Shown here piece by piece: positions 39,638 through 48,247 of a DNA stretch of 64,000 nucleotides (position 1 is the stretch's first letter; each line of letters begins with the position of its first letter). This stretch comes from Methylocapsa aurea. Lineage in GTDB: Bacteria; Pseudomonadota; Alphaproteobacteria; Rhizobiales; Beijerinckiaceae. The notes under the pieces were generated by a model. That model ran no database searches. It was not told the DNA's origin and was given only the letters and a program-made list of their open reading frames with translations. The position numbers were made by a program, and so were the translations under genes. The stretch is from contig NZ_JQKO01000014.1 in NCBI RefSeq assembly GCF_000746085.1, positions 52,174 through 116,173 on the forward strand, given 5' to 3'.

Positions 39638-40978
39638 ATGCGCGCACCCCGAACTCAATTGCGCGGCGCTCGCCCTCAGAACGCACGCGGCGTCGAGCGA
39701 GCCTCCATAAGATCGGCTTTTGTCTTTTTGCATCGCTGGGTTGGCCTCGCGATCGCCGTGTTTCTTTTCATTGCGGGGCTGACCGGCGCCCTGATCTCTT
39801 GGGATCGCGAGTTGGACGGATGGCTCAATCCGTCTCTCCGCGGCGCGCCAAGCCGTGGAGATCTCCTTTCTCCTTACGAATTGGCGGCGCGAGTCGAAGC
39901 CAGCGATCCACGGGGATTCGTTACCTATCTGCCGCTTCACGCCGAAATCGGGAAATCCGTTTCGGTTCTCGTCGATGCGCGGGTCGACCCGGTGACGGGA
40001 ACGCTTTTCGAGCTGGGCTATAATCAAGTCTTCGTCGATCCGGTTTCAGGAAACATCCTGGGCAAGCGCGAATGGGGCGAGATCGGGCTCGATCGCGAAC
40101 ATCTTATCCCCTTCCTCTATAAGCTTCATTACAGTCTCTGCATTCCCGAGCTATGGGGAATCGAGCAATGGGGCGTCTGGCTCATGGGGGGGATCGCTCT
40201 CCTTTGGATCATCGATTGTTTCGTCGGCTTTTATGTCACTTTGCCGCCCCCTCAGCGCGCTTTGAAGGAACAGAGGTCGTCGATCTGGCGCCGTTGGAAG
40301 CCCGCTTGGCGAATCCGATGGGCGAGCACGCCTTATCGCGTGACCTTCGATATCCATCGCGCCTTTGGCCTTTGGCTGTGGGCGCTTCTCTTCATCCTGG
40401 CGGTGACCGCCGCATCCTTGAACCTCAATAAGGAAGTGGCCCAGCCGATTGTCGCCTTTTTCTCGAGCTTCACGCCGACGCTGGACGATTTGCGCGCCGA
40501 GAAGCCGAAGGACCAGTCGATCATGCCAAAGGTTTCTATGGCCGAAATCGTTCTGCGCGCGCGCGAGGAGGCGGCGCGGCGGCAATGGCTCCAACCGCCG
40601 GGCGCAGTGGGCTATGCGCAGCAAATCGGCGCATATAGCGTGCAATTCTTTGAATCAGGAGACGAATATGGCGCAGCCGGAGTCGGTCCGGCGGAGCTCT
40701 ATTTCGATGGAGAAGACGGCCGCCTCCTTGGCGATCGCATTCCTTGGCATGGCTCGGCGGGCGATCTCTTCCTGCAGGTTCAATTTCCATTGCATTCCGG
40801 GAGGATCGCCGGTCTTGCCGGCCGCATCGTCATCTCCTTCATGGGCCTGGCCGTTGCGGCGCTCTCCGTCACCGGAGTCGTCATATGGCTGAAGAAACGC
40901 CGGGCGCGCCGGATGAGCCGGGCAATCCGCGCCAATGCTCCGACGTTGGATGATCCTCTTGGCGTAGCTGGCGAATAA
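39638..40978 (+). CDS. PepSY-associated membrane protein (siderophore-related)
   Basis: The protein has 446 residues, four membrane segments and PepSY-type loops. FVFLHRWVGLAIAVFLFIAG LTGALISWDRELD is the usual first segment with its histidine, then DREHLIPFLYKLHYSL, WGIEQWGVWLMGGIALLWII, FDIHRAFGLWLWALLFILAV and the final FMGLAVAALSVTGVVIWLKK. Conserved membrane histidines suggest heme or flavin-linked electron transfer, as proposed for iron reductases of this family (FoxB/PiuB type) that free iron from siderophores. It lies between a receptor remnant and fecI. Confidence 0.85.
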   Translation: MRAPRTQLRGARPQNARGVERASIRSAFVFLHRWVGLAIAVFLFIAGLTGALISWDRELDGWLNPSLRGAPSRGDLLSPYELAARVEASDPRGFVTYLPLHAEIGKSVSVLVDARVDPVTGTLFELGYNQVFVDPVSGNILGKREWGEIGLDREHLIPFLYKLHYSLCIPELWGIEQWGVWLMGGIALLWIIDCFVGFYVTLPPPQRALKEQRSSIWRRWKPAWRIRWASTPYRVTFDIHRAFGLWLWALLFILAVTAASLNLNKEVAQPIVAFFSSFTPTLDDLRAEKPKDQSIMPKVSMAEIVLRAREEAARRQWLQPPGAVGYAQQIGAYSVQFFESGDEYGAAGVGPAELYFDGEDGRLLGDRIPWHGSAGDLFLQVQFPLHSGRIAGLAGRIVISFMGLAVAALSVTGVVIWLKKRRARRMSRAIRANAPTLDDPLGVAGE

Positions 40979-41039
40979 TGTAGCCGCCGCCTTCATCGGC
41001 GTCTGTAATTTATGTTCAAGATTAGAATAGAAATAAATC

Positions 41040-41064
41040 TAAATCAATTAGATTGCGCGAGCGT
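41040..41064 (+). promoter_or_regulatory. TAAAT-N17-CGT box upstream of fecI
   Basis: TAAAT at 41040-41044 and CGT at 41062-41064 are separated by 17 bases, the layout of promoters used by PvdS-type iron-starvation sigma factors. The site is 128 bases upstream of fecI, in an AT-rich patch that also contains GATTAGA...TCTAAATC inverted half-sites at 41020-41046, which could bind an iron regulator. One such match in AT-rich DNA can occur by chance. Confidence 0.4.
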
Positions 41065-41191
41065 ATTTAGCCGATAAATTCCATTGCAAGGTTATCCCCT
41101 CTATCGAAAAGACTATCGGCAATGGAAACCATAAACGTGTGAGCGCCATGAGGATCCCACCGCGCAATGCGATCCCCGGCGAATTGGCCTG

Positions 41192-41707
41192 ATGACAAGC
41201 TGGGCGACAACGATCGGCAAACTTTTCGTCCTTCACCGGGCGAAGCTCGAATCGATCGTGATGCGGCGCGTGCGCGACCGCGAGGCCGCCGCCGATGTGG
41301 TGCAGGATGTTTTTTTGCGCATGCTCGAGGCCGGCGGCGCCGGCTCGGCGGAGGCGGATACGCGGGTGATCTACGCCGCGACGCGCAACGCGGCGATCGA
41401 TCGCGGCATGATGACGGCGCGCCGCGCTCGATTATTGGCTGCCCTCCCGCCAGATCAAATCGCCCCGGCGCCAACGTCGAGCGGCGCGAACCTCGAGTCG
41501 AAACAGGCGATCGCCGCCCTGGATCAAGCTCTCGCGGAACTCAGTCCGCGCAGCCGAGAGATTTTCATCGAGCATCGGGTGCATGGCGTCCCGATCGCCG
41601 CGATAGCGGCGCGCCTCGGCATTTCCGTCAGCGCGGTGGAAAAGCACCTCGTCCGCGCGTTGCGGCATTGCCAGAGCCGCCTCGCGGCGCATCTTGGCCG
41701 AGACTGA
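41192..41707 (+). CDS. fecI: ECF sigma factor, FecI type
   Basis: The protein has 171 residues. Region 2 reads RVRDREAAADVVQDVFLRML EAG and region 4 reads LAELSPRSREIFIEHRVHGV PIAAIAARLGISVSAVEKHL, matching FecI-type sigma factors. With the FecR anti-sigma and FecA receptor encoded next, it should direct RNA polymerase to the receptor promoter when the receptor binds its ligand. The ATG at 41192 lacks a strong ribosome-binding site. Confidence 0.92.
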   Translation: MTSWATTIGKLFVLHRAKLESIVMRRVRDREAAADVVQDVFLRMLEAGGAGSAEADTRVIYAATRNAAIDRGMMTARRARLLAALPPDQIAPAPTSSGANLESKQAIAALDQALAELSPRSREIFIEHRVHGVPIAAIAARLGISVSAVEKHLVRALRHCQSRLAAHLGRD

Positions 41708-41780
41708 AAGCCCTTTACACGCCTCAAGTCTTTTTTGACGGGCCAAATTTCTTTGACATCTCAGGTGCGGATTTTTAGCC

Positions 41781-41802
41781 TCCATTCGTATCTTAGAATG
41801 GA
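41781..41802. other. Short hairpin between fecI and fecR
   Basis: TCCATTC (41781-41787) and GAATGGA (41796-41802) form a perfect 7-bp stem with an 8-base loop, 64 bases before the fecR start. It may influence transcript stability or termination between the two genes. Confidence 0.35.
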
Positions 41803-41865
41803 TGTAAACAATTTTGCCCCGTGCGACGAAGCCACTCGTCAGAGCCTCGGGCGAAGGGAAACGCA

Positions 41866-42819
41866 ATGGAGGCGCATGGCAAGCCCACCGAAGATCAACG
41901 CGATTTGGCGGCGCTCTGGTTCGTGCGGCGCACGGGCGGAGCGGCGGCGGGCGAGGCCGAAGCGGAGTTCATAGCCTGGCTGGCGGCGGATCCGCGGCAT
42001 CGAAGCGCCTATGACGATGTCGAGGATCTGTGGATCCATCTGGAGGCGCCCGCCGCTCGCCTTGCCGCGCAATCTTCGTCGATCCGCCGGCGTCAGGAAG
42101 GCTGGCTCAGCCGCAAAACCTGGGCCTTGGCCCCGATGGCCGCCTTCGCGGCGCTCGGCCTGTTTTGGATCGTCGATCCGTCGATGAGCCAGGATTGGCG
42201 CGCCGACGCTGTCACATCGCGGGGCGAGCAGAAGACCTTCGAGTTGCCGGATGGGTCAAAGCTTCACGCCGCCGCCGATACGGCCCTGAAGTTCGATTTT
42301 GAGGGCGGCCGGCGGCAGGTCGAATTGTTGCGAGGGGAGGCCTATTTCGAGGTCCGCCCCGGCCAAGCAAATGCTTTCGCGGTGCGGGTCGGCGGCGATC
42401 GGGTCGACGTCGCCGGCACTAAGTTCGACGTCGATCGCCGCGGCGATGCGATGATCGTCACCGTCCGCGAAGGAGCGGTTGACGTGCTTGGTCAGGAGTC
42501 TTCCGCCGTTCGCCTCGAGCAAGGCCGGCGGGTTGTCGTAGCGGCAGGGAAAACCGCGCCGGTCGAGCCAGCCGATGTCGACGCCGCTCTGGCCTGGATG
42601 TCGCGACGCCTCGTCTTTCAGAATCTGCCCCTGCGCGATGTCGCAATCGTCCTGCAACGGCAGGTCAAAGGCCGCTTCTTTGTGTTGGGGAGCCTCGCCG
42701 ACGCCAAGATCTCCGGCACTTTTCCGATGGACGATGCTCCAAGCTCTCTCGACACGATTGGCGCGGCTATCGGCGCCAATGTCGTTCGCCTCACCCCCTG
42801 GTTGACGATCGTCTACTGA
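41866..42819 (+). CDS. fecR: FecR-type transmembrane anti-sigma/sigma regulator
   Basis: The protein has 317 residues from ATG 41866, with GAAGGGAA upstream. The cytoplasmic N-terminal DUF4880-like domain holds the tryptophans typical of FecR (ALWFVRRTGGAA, FIAWLAADPRHRSAYDDVED LW). One membrane segment follows (WALAPMAAFAALGLFWIV), then the periplasmic FecR domain (RGEQKTFELPDGSKLHAAAD, RGEAYFEVRPGQANAFAVRV, VREGAVDVLG) and the C-terminal STN-like part that contacts the receptor. It passes the receptor signal to FecI. Confidence 0.92.
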   Translation: MEAHGKPTEDQRDLAALWFVRRTGGAAAGEAEAEFIAWLAADPRHRSAYDDVEDLWIHLEAPAARLAAQSSSIRRRQEGWLSRKTWALAPMAAFAALGLFWIVDPSMSQDWRADAVTSRGEQKTFELPDGSKLHAAADTALKFDFEGGRRQVELLRGEAYFEVRPGQANAFAVRVGGDRVDVAGTKFDVDRRGDAMIVTVREGAVDVLGQESSAVRLEQGRRVVVAAGKTAPVEPADVDAALAWMSRRLVFQNLPLRDVAIVLQRQVKGRFFVLGSLADAKISGTFPMDDAPSSLDTIGAAIGANVVRLTPWLTIVY

Positions 42820-42878
42820 CCTTTTTGATGAAGGCGCGCCCAGACCGGATCCAAGAACAGTTCCAAAAATGAAAGGCC

Positions 42879-42982
42879 AGAGCGCTTTCAGTTTCGGCGG
42901 AATCAGAAAGCAGCTCTAGCTCTTTGTTTTGTCGCATTTTCTTTACGCGAACCGGCATCCACTTCGCTCGAAAATGCTCTAA
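42879..42982. repeat. Dispersed repeat family B, copy 2 (inverted)
   Basis: Its reverse complement follows 38735-38836 closely: GAGCATTTTCGAGCGAAGTGG, GCCGGTTCGCGTAAAGAAAA, GCTTTCTGATT, GAAAGCGCTCT. It lies in the 336-base gap between fecR and the receptor gene, which otherwise shows only the receptor's ribosome-binding site AGGAG at 43143-43147. Confidence 0.8.
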
Positions 42983-43155
42983 ATTCAAGCAAGCTTGCAG
43001 CCGTGCGCCAAAGCAATCTTGCTCCGACCCCAATAGCGAAGCTTTTTTCGCGTCTCCATGTGCGGGTTCGCTTCCGCCGCTCGTTTTACAAACGTGACGA
43101 GTGAATGCCCTGGCGCGTCTAAGCCGAGGGTGTAGGGTCGCCTAGGAGCAAGTCG

Positions 43156-45618
43156 ATGCAGGGTCGGACCAGATGCGGACGTTTTCAGATCATGGCTGGC
43201 TTCGTCGGAACCTCAGTGCTTTGGGCCGCATCCGCCCCTCCTGCGGAGGCGCAGGTAGGGGCGCCGGCCGCGCCAACGGCGAGCCAAGCCCCGCAAGCCT
43301 CGGCTGGAACTTATCGTTTTGAGATCGCGGCCAAGCCGCTCGCCAACGCGATCGCCGAAATCGGCGCCATTACAGGCTGGCGCATCGCTTATGGCTTTTC
43401 CCTGCCGGCTAATCTCATGGGCGGTTCGGTGCGCGGGAATTTCACCCCCGCACAGGCCGTGGCGCAAGCGATCGGGGGCACAGGGATCTCCTACCGCGTG
43501 GGGTCCTCGAACTCTATTGTTCTCGTTGATCATCGCTCCGCCAGTCCAAGCGGCGTCGCTGCGGCCGACGGATCCGTCATCCTTGATGAAGTCGATGTCC
43601 AAGGCGGAGTTGGAGGCGGCGGCGGCGAAGGCGGCGTCGAAGGCTATGTCGCGCATAGCACTGCTGTCGCGACCAAAACCGACACGCCGATCATCGAGAT
43701 TCCGCAGACGATCTCCGTCGTCACCCGCGAGCAGCTCGATGACCGCGACGTGCAGACGCTGACCGAGGCGTTGGCCTATACGCCCGGCGTCGAGATTGGC
43801 GTCTTCGGCTTCGATCCGCGTTTCGACTCCTTCTATGTCCGCGGCTTCGACATGACCTACACCGGCATCTACCGGGATGGGCTGCGTCAACCGGCCGGCC
43901 CGTTTTCGATCTACAAGACGGAGCCTTACGGGCTCGACAGCATCACTGTGGTGAAAGGGCCAAGCTCGGCGCTCTATGGGCTCGGGTCCCCCGGCGGACT
44001 GATCGACCTCACCAGCAAGCGGCCGACCTCGGTCCCCTTGCGCGAGGTCCAGCTCCAGCTTGGAAACTATCAACGCTATCAAGGACAATTCGATCTCGGC
44101 GGGCCGATCGATCCAGCCGGCGTCTTTTCCTACCGGCTGACCGGTCTGTTCCGCGACAGCAACACTCAACTGCCCGGCGTCAAGGACAATCGCAACTTCA
44201 TCGCGCCGGCGTTGACTTGGCGCCCGGACGCGGCGACCTCGTTCACGGTCCTTTCTGAATTCATGAACAGCCTCACAACCGGAAATCCGGGCTTTTACCA
44301 GACGCCGGAAGGGCTGCTCACCCAGATTTACGCCGGCGATCCGGCCTTTGGCGACTTCACGCAAAATCAGACGCGCATCGGTTACGCATTCGAACATAAG
44401 TTCGACGAGACCTTCACGGTGCGGCAGAACATGCGCTATTCCTATGTCTTCGCCGACGCCAAATATACCCAGATCGACTTCATCGATTTCGCCGCCGCGC
44501 GCGCGACGCGCTCGACGGGGCGAGTGGTCAATCATCTCGCCACGTTCGGCATCGACAATCAGCTGCTGACGAAATTCTCGACCGGTCCGGTAAGCCATCT
44601 TGTCTTGACCGGGCTCGACTATACGCTGGCCCAATATAACGACAAGGTCGGATTTGGATGGGCGCCCGATCTCTATCTCTCTTCGTCGCGTCCGCCTTAT
44701 GGCGCGCAATTCATCCCCAGTCCCGCCTATTCGTATAATGCCGACCAGCTGCAGAGAGCGGTCGGCGCCTATGTGCAGGACCAGGCGAAATGGGGACCAG
44801 TGGTCCTGACGGTCAGCGGACGAAACGATTGGGTGTCGACGAAGACGAATGATCGCTTCGCCCTGACCGAAGCGATCCAGAACGATCAAGCTTTCACCGG
44901 CCGCGTCGGCCTCACCTATCTCTCGCCGATCGGCCTTGCCCCCTATGCCAGCTATTCGACCGCTTTCGCGCCGACGATTGGACTTGATGCGAGCGGCAAG
45001 CCGTTCCAACCGATCACCGGCAACCAAAAGGAGGTGGGCGTCAAATATCAGCCTGCCGGGATGAATGGGCTCATCACAGCCTCGCTCTTTGACATTACCA
45101 TGAAAAACGCCTTGAGCCCCGACCCGAACGATATCGCCTTTCAAATTCAGACCGGCGAAATTCGCTCGCGCGGTTTCGAACTGGAAGGCGTGGTGAACCC
45201 CGCCGCCGGGCTAAATGTCATTCTCGGCTACACCGCGCTCCAGCAAAGGATTTTGAACGGCGCCGCCGATACGATCGGCAAGGCGCCGTCCGGAATTCCG
45301 GCGCAGACCGTCTCGCTCTGGACCAATTATACTTTGCCGCCCGATAGTTTCCTGCCCGGCTTTGGCGCGGGCTTGGGGATGCGCTTCATCGGCGCCAGCT
45401 ATGGCAATGATCAGAACACCTTCATGAACCAGCAGACGACCCTGTTCGACGCCGCGCTCCACTATGATTTTGGAAGGCTCGACCCGGGCCTGGCGGGGCT
45501 GCGATTCCAGGTGAACGCGACCAACCTGTTCGATCGGGAATATACGACATCGCAGGCCGGCTACGGCTACTGGGGACAACGCCGCACCGTCATCGCTTCA
45601 TTGCGCTACCGGTGGTGA
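43156..45618 (+). CDS. TonB-dependent siderophore receptor with signalling domain
   Basis: The protein has 820 residues. A signal peptide ends at PPAEAQV. The STN signalling domain follows (YRFEIAAKPLANAIAEIGAI TGW ... GNFTPAQAVAQAI), which interacts with FecR. After a glycine-rich linker the plug begins with DTPIIEIPQTISVVTREQLD and ends with SALYGLGSPGGLIDLTSK. A 22-stranded barrel closes with RRTVIASLRYRW, including the terminal aromatic residue. This transducer-type receptor imports a ferric siderophore and starts the FecR-FecI signal. The siderophore could be the one made by the cluster at 47.8-56.6 kb. Confidence 0.93.
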   Translation: MQGRTRCGRFQIMAGFVGTSVLWAASAPPAEAQVGAPAAPTASQAPQASAGTYRFEIAAKPLANAIAEIGAITGWRIAYGFSLPANLMGGSVRGNFTPAQAVAQAIGGTGISYRVGSSNSIVLVDHRSASPSGVAAADGSVILDEVDVQGGVGGGGGEGGVEGYVAHSTAVATKTDTPIIEIPQTISVVTREQLDDRDVQTLTEALAYTPGVEIGVFGFDPRFDSFYVRGFDMTYTGIYRDGLRQPAGPFSIYKTEPYGLDSITVVKGPSSALYGLGSPGGLIDLTSKRPTSVPLREVQLQLGNYQRYQGQFDLGGPIDPAGVFSYRLTGLFRDSNTQLPGVKDNRNFIAPALTWRPDAATSFTVLSEFMNSLTTGNPGFYQTPEGLLTQIYAGDPAFGDFTQNQTRIGYAFEHKFDETFTVRQNMRYSYVFADAKYTQIDFIDFAAARATRSTGRVVNHLATFGIDNQLLTKFSTGPVSHLVLTGLDYTLAQYNDKVGFGWAPDLYLSSSRPPYGAQFIPSPAYSYNADQLQRAVGAYVQDQAKWGPVVLTVSGRNDWVSTKTNDRFALTEAIQNDQAFTGRVGLTYLSPIGLAPYASYSTAFAPTIGLDASGKPFQPITGNQKEVGVKYQPAGMNGLITASLFDITMKNALSPDPNDIAFQIQTGEIRSRGFELEGVVNPAAGLNVILGYTALQQRILNGAADTIGKAPSGIPAQTVSLWTNYTLPPDSFLPGFGAGLGMRFIGASYGNDQNTFMNQQTTLFDAALHYDFGRLDPGLAGLRFQVNATNLFDREYTTSQAGYGYWGQRRTVIASLRYRW

Positions 45619-45716
45619 CGTCCGCCGCTCGCGCGCGGCGGCGGCAAGACATTTGTAGAGTGTCCCTCTGCTGATCCCGAGACCGCCAGCGACGCGGGCT
45701 CCAGGAAGGTTCCCCT

Positions 45717-46415
45717 ATGTCCATTTCCCGGCCTATGGAGGGCAAGAACGCCCTCCTGAACGTGGTCATTTGTCAAAGACCCCAGCTCCTTGCGATCGCC
45801 CGGAGAATCCTTCGGTGCCCGCACCTCGCCGAGGACGTCATTCAAGACGCGGCGGTCAAGGCGAGCCATATGCGCGATGAAACAAGCATCGGCTGTCCAG
45901 AGCAATTCGCCCGAAGGATGGTCAAGAATCTGGCGATCGATCAGGCGCGCAGACGCAGCCTGGAATGCCGCTACGCGGCTCCCGAAGCGGATGGCGAAAC
46001 AATGACGTCATCCTGCGCCGACCCTTGCGCGCGTCTAGAGGTTTGCGAAGCCATGAACGCGGTGCTCGCCGCGCTTGAGGAACTGCCGGCGCGGACCCGC
46101 CATGTCTTCGAGCGCGCGCGCATCGAAGGGGTTTCGCAAAAATGCATCGCGGCCGATCTCGGCGTTTCGCCAACGCTCGTCAACTTCATGGTTCAAGCCG
46201 CCCATCGGCATTGCTTTGCGCGGCTTCAAGAGCATGAACAAGATGATTTTACGTCAGGGACGGATTCGCCTTCGCTGGACCATAGGTTGAAACGGCGGGC
46301 GCCCGGCGCGAAGCGAATTCGCGTCGGCGGGCGAAGAAAGCGCCTGGACGCGCAAAAGCCTCTGCGCGAACCATCGGGCGGGTTCCCGACGGAGGAGATG
46401 CAAGCATGGCCATAA
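45717..46415 (+). CDS. Iron-starvation ECF sigma factor, PvdS/RpoI type
   Basis: The protein has 232 residues. Region 2 is LRCPHLAEDVIQDAAVKASH with VKNLAIDQARRRSLECRY; region 4 is LEELPARTRHVFERARIEGV SQKCIAADLGVSPTLVNFMV, where the phrase LGVSPTLVNFM is characteristic of PvdS. PvdS drives pyoverdine genes in Pseudomonas, and RpoI drives vicibactin genes in Rhizobium. There is no adjacent anti-sigma gene. About 50 basic residues beyond the usual end (from HEQDD) have no recognised role. PvdS-type promoter boxes occur 5 kb away at the siderophore operons. Confidence 0.85.
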   Translation: MSISRPMEGKNALLNVVICQRPQLLAIARRILRCPHLAEDVIQDAAVKASHMRDETSIGCPEQFARRMVKNLAIDQARRRSLECRYAAPEADGETMTSSCADPCARLEVCEAMNAVLAALEELPARTRHVFERARIEGVSQKCIAADLGVSPTLVNFMVQAAHRHCFARLQEHEQDDFTSGTDSPSLDHRLKRRAPGAKRIRVGGRRKRLDAQKPLREPSGGFPTEEMQAWP

Positions 46416-46453
46416 GAACGCGCTCTATCGCGAGAGCGCGTCTGCCGCGGGGA

Positions 46454-47635
46454 TCAGCGGCGCGCGCGCGCCAGGGCCTGCTGTAGATCGTCCCAAAGCG
46501 CATTGGCGTCTTCAAAGCCAATATGCAGCCGGATCAAACGCGGGCTCACGCCGAAGCGGGCCAGGCAATTGGCCTCCGGCATTTGCAATGGCGCCAATGC
46601 CGGCACGACGAGGCTTTCCGGGCCGCCCCAGCTCACGCCCAACCGAAACAGCCGCAGGGCGTCAACGAATTGCGGCACGTCGATGGCGTCGGCAACTTCA
46701 AATGAAAACAGGCCCGAGAAGCCGGAAAGCGTCGCCTTGCCCGGATGACTCGAATAGACCGGATGAAGGACGCGCTGGACGTCCGGGTGGCTCCTGAGAC
46801 GCTCCGCGATCGCAAGGCCGCTTTTCATGTGGTGCGGAAGCCGCAGCGCCAGCGTGCGCAAGCCCCGCACGAGGAGCCAAGCCTCGAGCGGCGACAGTTT
46901 CGCGCCGAGGAACGGATAAGTCCGCGCATTGATCTTGGCGATATTCTCCGACGATCCCGACACCACTCCGGCAACCGTGTCGCTATGGCCGCCGAGGTAT
47001 TTTGAGGCGGCGTGGATGACGAGATCGACGCCGTGGATGATCGGCCTCTGAAACAAAGGGGTCGCCCATGAATTGTCGATGACGCTGACGACTCCATGCT
47101 CACGCGCCAGATGCGCCAAGGCGGCGATATCCTGCAGCTCGAAGACGATCGAGGACGGGCTTTCAAGATAGAGAAGGCTGGCGCCGGGAAGCGCCGCGGC
47201 GATCGCATCGCAATCCGAGCCATCGACATAATCGACCCTCACGCCGAATTTCGAGAGAAGCAATTCGAACATCCGATAGGCGTCGCTGTAGACGTTGCGG
47301 ATGGTGACTATGCGTTCGCCGGCGCCGACGAAGGCGAGGACCGTCGCGGCGATCGCGCCCATTCCGCTCGAAAAGGCGCGCGCCGCCTGGGCGCCGTCGA
47401 ACGCTGCGATCAGCCGCTCGAATTCCATCACCGTCGGGTTGTCGCCGCGCGAATAAATCAGCTGATGCGAGCGTCCCGCATAGACGTCGGCCATGTCGGC
47501 GAAATTGTCGAAAGTGAAAAGCGAGGTCTGAAAGATTGGCGGCGCCGCGGCGTTCGCCGGATAGGCCTCGGGAGCGACAAGCGCCTCGGCAGCGGCGAGC
47601 GCATCATGGTCGAAGGGAGGAAGCGGCCTGTTCAT
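46454..47635 (-). CDS. Cys/Met metabolism PLP-dependent lyase or sulfhydrylase
   Basis: The protein has 393 residues. PPIFQTSLFTFDNFADMADV YAG, YSRGDNPTVMEFE, AFSSGMGAIAATVLAFVGAG, DNSWATPLFQRPIIHGVDLV and the lysine motif HAASKYLGGHSD are all as in the cystathionine gamma-synthase/beta-lyase family. The exact reaction (transsulfuration, O-acetylhomoserine sulfhydrylation or lysis) cannot be told. It is placed beside the siderophore operons but 126 bases apart from them, and may be unrelated. Confidence 0.85.
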   Translation of the reverse strand: MNRPLPPFDHDALAAAEALVAPEAYPANAAAPPIFQTSLFTFDNFADMADVYAGRSHQLIYSRGDNPTVMEFERLIAAFDGAQAARAFSSGMGAIAATVLAFVGAGERIVTIRNVYSDAYRMFELLLSKFGVRVDYVDGSDCDAIAAALPGASLLYLESPSSIVFELQDIAALAHLAREHGVVSVIDNSWATPLFQRPIIHGVDLVIHAASKYLGGHSDTVAGVVSGSSENIAKINARTYPFLGAKLSPLEAWLLVRGLRTLALRLPHHMKSGLAIAERLRSHPDVQRVLHPVYSSHPGKATLSGFSGLFSFEVADAIDVPQFVDALRLFRLGVSWGGPESLVVPALAPLQMPEANCLARFGVSPRLIRLHIGFEDANALWDDLQQALARARR

Positions 47636-47761
47636 TATTTCGCCCGCGTTGGTTTGCTTGTTGAAAAGATAGGTCCACTATTGGGCCAGTTGAATGGCGG
47701 CCAGCGCGCGCTTCAGATCAAAGCGTTGGCGTTCGCATAAAGCAGCTTTCAGTTCATAGTC

Positions 47762-48247
47762 TTAGAGCGGCTTTACGAGGAAAAGACAGGGATGCGCCTC
47801 GTCCCAATGGCTTTCGAGCACTTCCGCTTGAAGAAACCCATTCGCCGCATAGAAGCGCCGCGTTGCTGCGTAATGCGGCGGGTCCGGCTCGATGGGAGCC
47901 AGCGTCTTGACGGTCAAGAGTCGCATGCCGCGATCTTGTGCGAAGGATTGGGTCCTGTTGAGGAGTTCTCGTCCAATGCCGCTACGATGATGCCGTCGCT
48001 TCACGCCGATTGCATAGATCTCGGCTGTAGAGGGCGGATGCGGCTTGATCGAGACGAAGCCGACGATGGTTTGCTCCCGCAAAGCGCCGAACATGGGCCA
48101 TTCGGCGACCGCCTTGGCGCATGCGGCCGCCGTTTTCGGATCATCGAACCATTCGAGAAGATCGTTCATGATCTCACGGCAGATTTCGCTCTTGTCTTCA
48201 ACAATTTCCATCACCGCAACAGCGGGATTGGCTGCGCTCATCGTCAC
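47762..48247 (-). CDS. GNAT family N-acetyltransferase
   Basis: The protein has 161 residues from GTG 48247, or 159 from ATG 48241. GTG 48247 overlaps the MATE gene's stop. The acetyl-CoA loop reads VKRRHHRSGIGRELLNRTQS, and the fold pattern continues with ATRRFYAANGFLQAEVLES. It is the last of three overlapping minus-strand genes, so it is expected to act with the siderophore exporter and the IucB-type acyltransferase. The substrate is unknown. Confidence 0.8.
   Translation of the reverse strand: MTMSAANPAVAVMEIVEDKSEICREIMNDLLEWFDDPKTAAACAKAVAEWPMFGALREQTIVGFVSIKPHPPSTAEIYAIGVKRRHHRSGIGRELLNRTQSFAQDRGMRLLTVKTLAPIEPDPPHYAATRRFYAANGFLQAEVLESHWDEAHPCLFLVKPL

Noticed and set aside
43213..45144. 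A 643-codon minus-strand frame within the TonB receptor gene
   Set aside because: Antisense of a clearly coding receptor; no recognisable protein features.
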